The notes beneath the pieces are model-generated. The model worked only from the letters and a program-made list of their open reading frames with translations. It had not been told where the DNA came from and did no database searches. A stretch of DNA of 24,474 bases. It comes from a virus. The stretch is from IMG/VR virus record IMGVR_UViG_3300020392_000971, positions 1-24,474 of that record; one strand, 5' to 3'. Position numbers and translations under genes: made by a program. Below, one piece after another: positions 1 through 6,695 of this stretch (positions are counted from its first letter, which is position 1; the number at the start of each line of letters is the position of its first letter).

Positions 1-1
1 A

Positions 2-508
2 GTTGTATTAGAAACAGTTGCAGGTGTACCAGGAATGGTTGCAGGCATGTTATTACACATGAAAAGTCTGCGTAAAATGAAAATGGGTTATGGACCTGAC
101 ATTAGAGAAATGTTAGCAGAAGCAGAAAATGAAAGAATGCATTTAATGTTTTTTATAGCAATAGCAAAACCTAATTGGTTTGAAAGATGGTTGGTGCTAA
201 TTGCACAATTTATTTTTATGGTATTTTATGCAATACTTTATATTATAGATTTCAAAACAGCACACAGAATGATTGGTTACTTTGAAGAAGAGGCCGTTAG
301 AAGTTACACAGACTATCTTGCTATGGTAGAAAGCGGACAAGTTGAAAATGTTCCTGCACCTCAATTAGCAATAGATTATTATAAGATGAATAAAGATGCT
401 AAGTTATCTGATTTAATTAAATGTGTTAGAGCAGATGAACAACATCACAGTGAAGTGAATCACAAATATGCAGACGGAGATACATCATACACCAGAAAAA
501 ATGGTTGA
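2..508 (+). CDS. aox: Alternative oxidase (AOX), 5'-truncated by window edge
   Basis: This is a ubiquinol:oxygen oxidoreductase of the non-heme diiron AOX family, which moves electrons from quinol to oxygen without pumping protons. The open frame runs in from base 2, so the N-terminus lies outside the window. The diiron ligand motifs are visible in order: LETVAGVPGMVAGM (Glu at 11-13), AENERMHLM, FEEEAVRSYTDYL and RADEQHHSEVNH. Hydrophobic segments (ERWLVLIAQFIFMVFYAILY) fit monotopic membrane association. The motifs are the mitochondrial/proteobacterial AOX type, not the plastid/cyanophage PTOX type, which has a different NE..HH signature. About 168 residues are seen; bacterial AOX proteins are usually somewhat over 200. 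The TGA stop lies inside the -35 box of the next promoter. The family call is secure; presence in a phage is inferred from the context. Confidence 0.93.
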   Translation, partial: VVLETVAGVPGMVAGMLLHMKSLRKMKMGYGPDIREMLAEAENERMHLMFFIAIAKPNWFERWLVLIAQFIFMVFYAILYIIDFKTAHRMIGYFEEEAVRSYTDYLAMVESGQVENVPAPQLAIDYYKMNKDAKLSDLIKCVRADEQHHSEVNHKYADGDTSYTRKNG

Positions 509-533
509 CTTTGGCCGCAAAAAATGGTATAAT
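505..533 (+). promoter_or_regulatory. Sigma70-like promoter, class A (TTGACT-N17-TATAAT)
   Basis: The -35 TTGACT is at 505-510 and the -10 TATAAT at 528-533, with a 17-nt spacer and an extended -10 TGG. The spacer closely resembles that of the promoter at 7266 (GCC then A-rich then TGG). The predicted +1 is near 540, only about 2 nt before the ATG at 542 and 14 nt before the ATG at 554. The -35 overlaps the AOX stop codon. Confidence 0.88.
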
Positions 534-553
534 TAACAACAATGGAGAATCTT

Positions 554-1804
554 ATGGATGAAGGTAATTTGTACAAAATGAAAATGCGTAAATTGTTTTA
601 CATGGGATTAGAATCTTATGAAGCAAGATACACATTACAATTACAAGATTGGAATGAACGTGAATTTAAAAAACATGATATTGATTATGAAATAATCAAA
701 GGTGAAGAACTAGATGATAGTAAGGCTATTGTAACAGGTAGTGTTCTTGATGCACATGGTAGAAGTTATTACAGTCTAAGTCAAACAATGAACTTAGTAC
801 AGAAAATGAAGAACGGTGAAATTACAAGCGATGATGTAATCTTTTATGAAGATATGTTTACACCAGGCTTAGAATGTTTGCCTTACATAATGGATCAGTC
901 TCCAGAAGAATACAGACCCAAAGTATTCTTAAGATTCTTAGCACAAACAACAGACCCAGATGACTTTCTTATTAGAGAAGGAATGTTTGACTGGATGCGT
1001 AGATATGAACAAATGGTAGATGAATTTGTTACAGGTATTATTGTAGCAAGTGAAGAGTTTGTAGCACACTTAAGAACAGCAGGATTTAAAAAGCCAATAT
1101 ATGTAACAGGGTTACCTTTTGGTAAGGAAGAAGTTCAAAGCAGAGTTAAAAATGTAAAACCTTTACATCATAGATCAAAGAGAGTTGGTTTTGCGGCACG
1201 TTGGGACGATGAGAAGCAACCGCACTTCTATATGGATTTAGCAGAAGAATACTACAAAATAGATCCAGAAGTAGAGTTTGCTATATTTTGTGGACACCCT
1301 GAACTGAAAAGTTCAGATCAAGAGTATGTTGATAGAGCATTAGCATTACAAGGCGGAGAAAGAAACGATGGTTGGCCGGAACGTAAAGCAAACTTTAAAA
1401 TATACACAGGATTAAAAAAGAATGACTACTATGATCTTTTAGCAGATAGTAGAGTATTGTTTAATTGTGCCTTACAAGATTGGGTAAGCAATACTGTAAG
1501 TGAAGCAGACTCGTTTGGCACACTTACACTATATCCTGCTTACAGAAGTTTTCCAGAGGTATTTGCTAACAATGGTAATCATATGTATGTACCTTGGAGT
1601 TTAGATGATGCTATTGAAAAACTAACAAAAATGTTTGACAATATTTCATATGATGATTTAAGCATGTACAACATTGGAAAAATAAGTGACTATCAGAATG
1701 GCACTATAGAAAGAACACTTAAGGTACTTGCTGGTATGGGTCTGGAACAGCATAGAGATAGACAATATTATAGAAGAAAAGTAGCAGAGGCAAAGTATGA
1801 TTGA
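554..1804 (+). CDS. GT-B fold glycosyltransferase (GT4-like)
   Basis: The likely role is transfer of a sugar from an activated donor to a glycan or protein. The C-terminal half has the GT4-type layout: VGFAARWDDEKQP starts the donor-binding Rossmann domain, and NCALQDWVSNTVSEADSFGT resembles the acidic donor-site segment, followed by PAYRSFPEVF. The N-terminal half contains a helix and strand pattern with ASEEFVAHL near the domain junction. I chose the ATG at 554 because GGAG (544-547) lies 6 nt upstream. An in-frame ATG at 542 sits almost on the predicted +1 and would be nearly leaderless. The product is 416 residues (420 from 542). It is the first gene after the class A promoter and overlaps the next gene by 8 nt. 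The acceptor is unknown; similar proteins in marine T4-like phages are usually annotated only as glycosyltransferase. Confidence 0.72.
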   Translation: MDEGNLYKMKMRKLFYMGLESYEARYTLQLQDWNEREFKKHDIDYEIIKGEELDDSKAIVTGSVLDAHGRSYYSLSQTMNLVQKMKNGEITSDDVIFYEDMFTPGLECLPYIMDQSPEEYRPKVFLRFLAQTTDPDDFLIREGMFDWMRRYEQMVDEFVTGIIVASEEFVAHLRTAGFKKPIYVTGLPFGKEEVQSRVKNVKPLHHRSKRVGFAARWDDEKQPHFYMDLAEEYYKIDPEVEFAIFCGHPELKSSDQEYVDRALALQGGERNDGWPERKANFKIYTGLKKNDYYDLLADSRVLFNCALQDWVSNTVSEADSFGTLTLYPAYRSFPEVFANNGNHMYVPWSLDDAIEKLTKMFDNISYDDLSMYNIGKISDYQNGTIERTLKVLAGMGLEQHRDRQYYRRKVAEAKYD

Positions 1805-1934
1805 TGTAATAAATTTTATTATAGGTATAGTATTAACTTTAGGTGCATTCTTTTTTGCATACATGAGTAGTCATTTAGTAAGCGAAAAGAAAGCAGGTAA
1901 GCAGATACCTTTACCATGGGAAAAAGATGAGTAA
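1797..1934 (+). CDS. Single-span membrane microprotein (45 aa)
   Basis: A 45-residue ORF overlaps the glycosyltransferase end by 8 nt and the next start by 8 nt. AGAGG (about 1784-1789) serves as ribosome binding site. Residues 5-23 (INFIIGIVLTLGAFFFAYM) form one transmembrane helix, followed by a basic cytosolic tail ending KQIPLPWEKDE. Small single-span proteins with a tail ending in a Pro/Trp motif are common in marine T4-like phages. The function is unknown. It lies beside other membrane or envelope genes (DUF481 barrel, cytochrome c). Confidence 0.7.
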   Translation: MIDVINFIIGIVLTLGAFFFAYMSSHLVSEKKAGKQIPLPWEKDE

Positions 1935-2589
1935 AATAAAAAAAGCAGTATTGTTTTTCATAATAGCGGTAGCACTATTATTAATTACATTACCTGTAAG
2001 TGCCAAAGGTAGTGCAAAGTTTGGACTTACACAAATTAACAGTGATTCTACAACACTTAAAGCAAGTGTAGATCACACTTGGGATAACGAAATTATAGAC
2101 CTTGTAACCGAAACTGATTATGTTTATAAGAAACAAGATGGATTAGTTAAAATGGACAAGTTTAGTACTATTTTAAAGGCTAACAAGGACTTAACAGATA
2201 AATTATATACGTTCGGGGTTGCTAGTTACGACAGTGATCATCTGAGAAGTTCAGGTGACAGAGTTGTTGGTGGTGCTGGCATAGGTTGGAAAATATTCAG
2301 AAATGATAATTGGAAAATCAGTCATGAATCGTCCGTAGCATATCTTACTACTGATATTGTTAGTGAAGCAATACTTAGAAATAGTTTATGGGTATTCTAT
2401 AAACTGCAAGATAATTTAAGTATTACTAACAAATTATTAAGTGAACTTGGCACAGATACATATCTGCGTAATGAAACTGCAATTAATTACAGTTTAACGG
2501 AAACAGTTTCAATAGGATTTAGTAATACATATACAGAAGATCCTAAAGATAATAATGTGTTAAGCATTACAATAGGAGTCAAGTGGTAA
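1927..2589 (+). CDS. DUF481-like outer-membrane beta-barrel protein
   Basis: A 220-residue protein with a clear signal peptide: basic MSKIKK, a hydrophobic core at about 8-22, and a cleavage-like VSA near residue 26. The mature part consists of alternating amphipathic strands in the order typical of the DUF481 (YdiY-like) family: ASYDSDHLRSSGDRVVGGAG, WKISHESSVAYL, RNSLWVFYKLQDNLSITNKL, RNETAINYSLTETVSIGFSN and a C-terminal ITIGVKW. It ends in an aromatic residue, as outer-membrane barrels do. By analogy it should sit in the host outer membrane. It overlaps its upstream neighbour by 8 nt and shares one base with the downstream start. Its role in infection is unknown; superinfection exclusion, uptake or release are all open. 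Confidence 0.7.
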   Translation: MSKIKKAVLFFIIAVALLLITLPVSAKGSAKFGLTQINSDSTTLKASVDHTWDNEIIDLVTETDYVYKKQDGLVKMDKFSTILKANKDLTDKLYTFGVASYDSDHLRSSGDRVVGGAGIGWKIFRNDNWKISHESSVAYLTTDIVSEAILRNSLWVFYKLQDNLSITNKLLSELGTDTYLRNETAINYSLTETVSIGFSNTYTEDPKDNNVLSITIGVKW

Positions 2590-2768
2590 TGAGTGAGCCT
2601 ACAAGAAGTCAAATTAAAAAGGCAGTTGACGAGGGAAACAAAGAGATTTTAAAAAGACTCGAAGAGTTAGAAAATAAAATATCCGAAGAACAAGAGAAAG
2701 AGCAACAAGAAGTCCAACATAGTAAGTTGGCGGCCTACATAAAAGGCCAATTAGGTTTTGGAGCATAG
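2589..2768 (+). CDS. Charged coiled-coil small protein (59 aa)
   Basis: The ATG at 2589 shares its A with the upstream TAA stop, so translation is probably coupled; an in-frame GTG at 2583 is less likely. Residues 8-45 are a highly charged helix with heptad-like spacing (Ile, Leu and Val at a/d positions), predicting a coiled coil. A short hydrophobic end (KLAAYIKGQLGFGA) follows, which may touch the membrane or a partner. The family is not recognised. It lies directly between the DUF481 barrel and the cytochrome c. Confidence 0.65.
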   Translation: MSEPTRSQIKKAVDEGNKEILKRLEELENKISEEQEKEQQEVQHSKLAAYIKGQLGFGA

Positions 2769-3214
2769 TGAGAGAATTAGGAATGGTTTTATTAGGAGTT
2801 GGTGCAATAGCAATATTTTTCGCGTACATGATATATCCTAACTTAGAATATACAGGTGGCAAGAGTGTAAGTTCTTGCACAGGCGAATGTTATGCCGAGT
2901 ATGTTAGAATGTATGGAACACCAGCAGAAATAGAACAAAGAAAACAAGCACTTGCGGAAGGCGATGCCTTTAGCAGTATAAGAAGTTTATGGGGAGGCTG
3001 TCAAGCCTGTCATGGACAGAAAGGCGAGGGTATGGGAGTGTTCCCTGCACTTGCTGGACAAAGTAAAGAATACATAGTGGACAGGCTATATGCCTATAAA
3101 AATAGAGAAGAAATCGGTAGTATGAGTTCTACTATGTGGGGTCAGGCGGCAATGTTGTCTGATGATGAAATAGATACTATCGGTGAATTTATAAAGGAGG
3201 GTTTACCCGAATGA
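2768..3214 (+). CDS. Membrane-anchored c-type cytochrome
   Basis: A 148-residue electron carrier. An N-terminal anchor (residues 6-23) should hold the protein in the inner membrane facing the periplasm. One heme-binding CQACH lies at residues 78-82, followed by GQKGEGMGVFPALAGQ, typical of class I cytochromes (c4/c5/c553-like). Met119, Met123 or Met129 could be the sixth heme ligand, and LSDDEIDTIGEFI is the usual C-terminal helix. Before the heme domain is C37-TGE-C41-YAE-Y45-VR-M48, which matches the spacing of the CuA motif of cytochrome oxidase subunit II (C-x3-C-x3-H-x2-M) except for Tyr in place of His. The start is GTG, overlapping the upstream TAG, with GGAG at 2760-2763; an in-frame ATG at 2783 has a poor binding site. 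Heme attachment would rely on the host Ccm system, since no maturation genes are seen. Confidence 0.88.
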   Translation: MRELGMVLLGVGAIAIFFAYMIYPNLEYTGGKSVSSCTGECYAEYVRMYGTPAEIEQRKQALAEGDAFSSIRSLWGGCQACHGQKGEGMGVFPALAGQSKEYIVDRLYAYKNREEIGSMSSTMWGQAAMLSDDEIDTIGEFIKEGLPE

Positions 3215-3387
3215 TAGCAACACTTACAACAAGCGAGTTCAACGAATTTTGCGAGAAAGTAGATATGCTTGAAAGCAAAGGTTATGACTTGTCATTTACA
3301 GTTGACAAAATTGCAGAAAACAAGTATAATGTAGAGATACTTGGTGAACACGATATTGAGGAATTGGACAGTTTAACTGAGGCATAA
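3211..3387 (+). CDS. Small acidic protein of unknown function (58 aa)
   Basis: It starts in an ATGA overlap with the cytochrome stop, and AAGGAGG (3194-3200) lies about 10 nt upstream. The protein is soluble-looking, with an alpha part (LTTSEFNEFCEKVDMLESKG) then two predicted strands (YDLSFTVDKI, KYNVEILG) and an acidic end. The compact alpha/beta pattern resembles other phage microproteins but I recognise no family. Confidence 0.65.
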   Translation: MIATLTTSEFNEFCEKVDMLESKGYDLSFTVDKIAENKYNVEILGEHDIEELDSLTEA

Positions 3388-3392
3388 TTTGA

Positions 3393-3488
3393 ATGTTCGA
3401 AATTCTGATATGGAGTTTAATAGTTGTTACATGGTTGGCCTATGGACTCCACGTATTAAGAGAGTATATAAGACATCACACAGATTAG
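3393..3488 (+). CDS. Tiny single-span membrane protein (31 aa)
   Basis: A 31-codon ORF lies five bases after the previous stop and 9 nt before the next gene. It is almost entirely one transmembrane helix (FEILIWSLIVVTWLAYGL) followed by a basic, His-rich tail (HVLREYIRHHTD). GAGG at 3379-3382 may serve as ribosome binding site. Position and coding style match the other microproteins of this operon. No function can be assigned. Confidence 0.55.
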   Translation: MFEILIWSLIVVTWLAYGLHVLREYIRHHTD

Positions 3489-3497
3489 GAGAATGAT

Positions 3498-3908
3498 ATG
3501 ATTAAATCTAAAATTAAAAAGCCAAGCCTGTTTAGAAGAATAGTAATGGGTGGTTTAAATGGCTGGAGAAGAGTAATGGACGTTAAGTATAACCCATTAA
3601 GATATATCCCAGATCCAAGTTTACAGACATACTTTATGTTAGTATTATTTGTAATGTGGAGTGTTTACTTTGGATTTTTAGCATCAAGTTACTTAGGTTG
3701 GTTTGGTTATAATACTGTAGCAAGTATTATAATACACATTGCCATATTGGTTCCAATAGCATTTACTAATGCTATTTTTATAGATGCAGAAAGAGATGGT
3801 GCAAACTGGTTGAAAGAATGGAAAGAAGAGCAAAACAGATACACCATTGTTACTAATAGGTTAAAGAAAAAGAACCTAACACTTTGGAATCCAAACAAGG
3901 AGGCATAA
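3498..3908 (+). CDS. Conserved two-span membrane protein (136 aa)
   Basis: A basic N-terminus rich in Lys/Arg (residues 1-30) is followed by the segment DVKYNPLRYIPDPSLQTYF, a first membrane helix at about 46-68 (FMLVLFVMWSVYFGFLASSYL) and a second at about 74-94 (TVASIIIHIAILVPIAFTNAIF). The C-terminal part is charged and contains Trp-rich DGANWLKEWKEEQNRY. The pattern is familiar from conserved hypothetical proteins of marine phages; I know of no function. AGGAG at 3487-3491 precedes the ATG by 6 nt. It is part of the membrane-protein run of this operon. Confidence 0.78.
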   Translation: MIKSKIKKPSLFRRIVMGGLNGWRRVMDVKYNPLRYIPDPSLQTYFMLVLFVMWSVYFGFLASSYLGWFGYNTVASIIIHIAILVPIAFTNAIFIDAERDGANWLKEWKEEQNRYTIVTNRLKKKNLTLWNPNKEA

Positions 3909-4021
3909 TGGAATTGACACAATTAGTATTTTTTATAAGTTTAGTATGCTTCAGTACTGCATTTGCTACAATATTTTTAGTTGGTGGATATGATAGAGAC
4001 AAACAAAGCAAGGAGGCATGA
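3908..4021 (+). CDS. Single-span membrane microprotein (37 aa)
   Basis: The ATG shares one base with the upstream TAA. Residues 5-26 (QLVFFISLVCFSTAFATIFLVG) form a membrane helix, and the short tail YDRDKQSKEA is charged and probably cytosolic. The stop overlaps the next start region. Function unknown. Confidence 0.6.
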   Translation: MELTQLVFFISLVCFSTAFATIFLVGGYDRDKQSKEA

Positions 4022-4206
4022 TGGCAATATCAGATGAAATGAAACAAGAACTCGAAGGCATAATCGAGAATGCAGAAATAGTCAAGGCTATGTTCAAAGA
4101 GCAAAAGAAAGTTGACTATGAGATAGGTGACTATGACGAACCTATTACACAAATGCTAAGTCATATGAATGAGGTTATGGAAACCATTGATGGAGGTTGG
4201 TCATGA
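4021..4206 (+). CDS. Small acidic helical protein (61 aa)
   Basis: Two tandem ATGs occur at 4018 and 4021. I prefer 4021 because AGGAGG (4011-4016) is then 4 nt away, whereas 4018 would leave one base. The protein is acidic and mostly helical (EMKQELEGIIENAEIVKAMF, then LSHMNEVMETID), with no membrane segment. Not recognised. It lies between two single-span microproteins and overlaps the next start by 4 nt. Confidence 0.62.
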   Translation: MAISDEMKQELEGIIENAEIVKAMFKEQKKVDYEIGDYDEPITQMLSHMNEVMETIDGGWS

Positions 4207-4319
4207 TGGAACCATTTAACAATGATCCAAGTGAACTTGCAACCTTTATAAGTTTGTTTATACTTGCAGTTGTGTTAATACCAATTGCATTTATGAAAAT
4301 AGGGGAGTGGTTAGAATGA
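4203..4319 (+). CDS. Single-span membrane microprotein (38 aa)
   Basis: It starts in an ATGA overlap with the previous gene and ends overlapping the next ATG at 4316. Residues 12-31 (LATFISLFILAVVLIPIAFM) are a membrane helix, preceded by an acidic N-terminus (NNDPSE) and followed by KIGEWLE. It is one of four tiny single-span proteins in about 2.5 kb. Function unknown. Confidence 0.6.
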   Translation: MMEPFNNDPSELATFISLFILAVVLIPIAFMKIGEWLE

Positions 4320-4753
4320 GAAGTATTTGGGTAACATTTAGCCAAGAAGGCGTACACTTTTATCCAGGAGCAGATACAGATCCTAAGTTAGCAACAGGTA
4401 ACTGGGATGATGTAAGTTTCTTAGGATACAAGCACAGACATATATTCCACTTTAAAGTGTGGATTGAAGTGTTCCATGATGATAGGGACATAGAGTTTAT
4501 ACAGTTTAAACGTTGGTTACAAAGACTTTACAATGATGATGTAATCCAACTTAACAACAAGTCATGCGAAATGATAGCAGATGACTTAGCATACACTATC
4601 AGAGATGAATATCCTGGTAGATGGATAAAAGTTTCAGTAGCCGAAGATAATGAAAACGGTTGCGAAATGGAATATCCTTTAAATGATTTAGAGGATGGTC
4701 CAGATTTTGAAGATACTGACGCAATAGAGGATGTATTTGAAAGTTTAAAATAG
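4316..4753 (+). CDS. QueD/PTPS-like T-fold protein (145 aa), divergent
   Basis: The ATG at 4316 overlaps the previous stop. I read a distant match to 6-carboxytetrahydropterin/6-pyruvoyltetrahydropterin synthases. KHRHIFHFKVWIEV lines up with the zinc-binding HGHxF-V-V-I strand, DRDIEFIQFKRWLQ with the WIIDFxxLK segment, SCEMIADDLAYTIRDEYP with PTSExLAxxIW, and VSVAEDNENGCEMEY with VxVxETxxxGCxY. FSQEGVH near the N-terminus could supply another His ligand. The LDHHxLN catalytic block is not obvious, so the enzyme may be altered or inactive. Since FolE (upstream substrate) and QueE (downstream step) are encoded nearby, a role in 7-deazaguanine synthesis is attractive. This is inference from motif spacing; it is otherwise a conserved phage protein of unknown function. 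Confidence 0.45.
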   Translation: MRSIWVTFSQEGVHFYPGADTDPKLATGNWDDVSFLGYKHRHIFHFKVWIEVFHDDRDIEFIQFKRWLQRLYNDDVIQLNNKSCEMIADDLAYTIRDEYPGRWIKVSVAEDNENGCEMEYPLNDLEDGPDFEDTDAIEDVFESLK

Positions 4754-5358
4754 TGGAGACATCAATTGATACAAATTACACAAATGCTATGCCAGGTGAT
4801 TGTGTATTATATGAAAAAGAGGATATTGCATTTTTGTTAGTACCAAAGTGTGCAACTAGTGTAATAAGAGATCATGAAACGAAAAGAGATGGTTGGTCAA
4901 GAATGACAGTACAAGACGGACATATTTGCCCTAAGAAATTTGTTGTAATACTTAGAGATCCTGTTGATAGATTTTTAAGTACGGTGAATATGTATTTGGG
5001 TTGGAGAGAAGTTGAACCACAAACAGATTATGTTACTTTTAAATTTGATGAAGGCAACTCTTTTTATTTAGAATCAAACGATGCACATTTTAAACCACAA
5101 AGAACATTTTTAATAGATATGTTCAAAGCAATAGCAAAAAGTAGTAAGAAGGTTGCAGTAGATTATTTTTACTACAATAAAAATATTTATAAAGATATTA
5201 ATAAGGAATATAGTTTTGATGACTTTGACCTTATTGATGTTAATAAACGTTTAATGCAATCTACAAAGATTGTTAATAACGTAGACGAATCAATCATAAG
5301 ACAGGCTTATAGGGCCGATTATGATTTAATAAATTCTGTACAATTTAAAAACTTATAG
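4753..5358 (+). CDS. Sulfotransferase family protein
   Basis: A 201-residue protein with the two PAPS-binding signatures of the family. The 5'-phosphosulfate loop is FLLVPKCATSVIRD at about residues 28-40, and the 3'-phosphate site is VVILRDPVDRFLSTVNMYL at about 64-82. It would move sulfate from PAPS to a hydroxyl or amine, most likely on a glycan; the acceptor is unknown. It starts at GTG overlapping the upstream TAG with no clear Shine-Dalgarno, so it is probably translated by coupling; Met13 is an alternative. At about 200 residues it is short for the family. A second, unrelated-looking sulfotransferase is at 21602. Confidence 0.75.
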   Translation: METSIDTNYTNAMPGDCVLYEKEDIAFLLVPKCATSVIRDHETKRDGWSRMTVQDGHICPKKFVVILRDPVDRFLSTVNMYLGWREVEPQTDYVTFKFDEGNSFYLESNDAHFKPQRTFLIDMFKAIAKSSKKVAVDYFYYNKNIYKDINKEYSFDDFDLIDVNKRLMQSTKIVNNVDESIIRQAYRADYDLINSVQFKNL

Positions 5359-5367
5359 GAGAAAAAT

Positions 5368-5550
5368 ATGACAGAGACACATTTAAAAATTAAAGCACTT
5401 TTTGAAGAGTATGTTAATGAGAATGAAAAGTTTAAAGAAGGGCATGGCGTAAAAGCAAGTGCCACAAGAGCAAGGAAGGCATTAATGGAAATATCCAAAC
5501 TTTGCAAAACTAGGAGAGGAGAAATCCAAGAAGCAAAAAATAATGCCTAA
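5368..5550 (+). CDS. Histone H1-like (Hc1-type) DNA-binding protein
   Basis: A 60-residue protein in which the C-terminal half (KASATRARKALMEISKLCKT then RRGEIQEAKN) carries the signature of the bacterial and phage histone H1-like (Hc1) family, where AxxRARKALxEI(x)KL recurs. The N-terminal helix is LKIKALFEEYVNENEKF. Family members are nucleoid-associated proteins, and in phages could compact or shield DNA. AGGAGA at 5357-5362 lies 5 nt before the ATG. It overlaps the next gene by 8 nt. Confidence 0.65.
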   Translation: MTETHLKIKALFEEYVNENEKFKEGHGVKASATRARKALMEISKLCKTRRGEIQEAKNNA

Positions 5551-5707
5551 TATTAAAAAGATTCCTTTTACCCAACGAAAAGGGGACGAGGAAATAGTAG
5601 TCCAACCTACAAAATCAAAACCTGCAGGTTCTATAACTGAACAAGCAGACGAAATAGAAGATTGGGGCGGACTACACGATCCAGAGGAGGATAATAAAGA
5701 TGAGTGA
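5543..5707 (+). CDS. Short disordered acidic protein (54 aa)
   Basis: It overlaps the H1-like gene by 8 nt and galE by 8 nt. The N-terminus is basic (MPNIKKIPFTQRKG), the middle rich in Pro, Thr and Ser, and the C-terminus acidic (EQADEIEDWGGLHDPEED), so it is probably disordered. Not recognised. Coupling with the H1-like protein on one side could suggest a partner role, but this is only neighbourhood. Confidence 0.55.
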   Translation: MPNIKKIPFTQRKGDEEIVVQPTKSKPAGSITEQADEIEDWGGLHDPEEDNKDE

Positions 5708-6695
5708 AAAACCAACAGTTGTCATAACAGGCGGACTAGGTTTCATTGGTGCCCAAGTTAGTAGAACTTTTGCCGATAGTGGATATGATGTTATAATCAT
5801 TGATACTAATACAAGCAGAAAATGGTCTCTACCCGAAGGTGCTACTTTATTTCCACATGAATATCAGGCAACTACTACTGCTGGTATATTAGAAATGTTC
5901 AAACCAGAAACAGTTGTACATTTGGCCGCCAGTCATGTTGTTCCTGATAGTGTCAATGATCCAGGCAAATATTACAAAAATAATGTGTCTGGTACACAGG
6001 CATTACTAGATATGTGCATAAAAGCAGGAGTTAAAAACTTCATCTTTAGCGGCTCTAGTAGTGTATATGGTGAGCAAGATACCAAATTACCTTTCTTTGA
6101 ACACCAAACACCAAACCCAATGAGTCCTTATGCCATGACAAAGCATATGACAGAACTTATGTTAGAAGATTATCATAAGGCTTATGGCTTGAATTATGTT
6201 AGCACTAGATACTTTAATGCCGCAGGTGCCGATCCAAAAGCACAAAATGGATATACACAAGATCCTGCTACTCATGTTATGCCTATTATTATAGATAAGA
6301 TACTTAATGATGAAACATTTACAATATTTGGTGATGACTATGAAACTGCTGACGGCACTAATGTAAGAGATTATTGCCACATACAAGATATTGCCGATGC
6401 AAAATTGAAAGCAGTAGAATATCTTAATAATGGTGGAGCAAGTGGTATCTTTAATTTAGGTTCTGGTGTTGGATTTAGTATATTAGATATAATTAAATCT
6501 GCAGAGAAAGTAGTTGGCAAGAAGTTAAATTATGAAGTAGGTCCTCGCAGAGAAGGTGATCCTTCATACTTATGTGGAGATATTGGTAAAGCCAAAGAAC
6601 TTTTAGATTGGGAACCAGCATATACATTAGATGATATGTTTGAACATTCGGTGCTTTGGGCAGACAATAAAAACAAGGTTATAAAAAATAAATGA
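5700..6695 (+). CDS. galE: UDP-glucose 4-epimerase-like NAD-dependent epimerase
   Basis: A 331-residue extended short-chain dehydrogenase. The NAD-binding GGLGFIG is at residues 11-17, HLAASHVVPDSV resembles the GalE substrate loop, SGSSSVYG (115-121) carries the catalytic Ser, and Y141-AMT-K145 is the YxxxK pair. RYFNAAGADP, TIFGDDYETADGTNVRDYCH and GSGVGFSILDII are characteristic of GalE rather than dTDP-glucose dehydratases. The expected reaction is interconversion of UDP-glucose and UDP-galactose (or N-acetyl forms). AGGAGG at 5686-5691 precedes the ATG. It would feed the glycosyltransferase at 554 from the same promoter. The exact sugar is not determined by sequence. Confidence 0.88.
   Translation: MSEKPTVVITGGLGFIGAQVSRTFADSGYDVIIIDTNTSRKWSLPEGATLFPHEYQATTTAGILEMFKPETVVHLAASHVVPDSVNDPGKYYKNNVSGTQALLDMCIKAGVKNFIFSGSSSVYGEQDTKLPFFEHQTPNPMSPYAMTKHMTELMLEDYHKAYGLNYVSTRYFNAAGADPKAQNGYTQDPATHVMPIIIDKILNDETFTIFGDDYETADGTNVRDYCHIQDIADAKLKAVEYLNNGGASGIFNLGSGVGFSILDIIKSAEKVVGKKLNYEVGPRREGDPSYLCGDIGKAKELLDWEPAYTLDDMFEHSVLWADNKNKVIKNK

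Noticed and set aside
2-508. Reading the left-edge oxidase as the cyanophage PTOX
   Set aside because: The motifs AENERMHL and RADEQHHSEVNH are of the canonical AOX type; PTOX has a different NE..HH signature.
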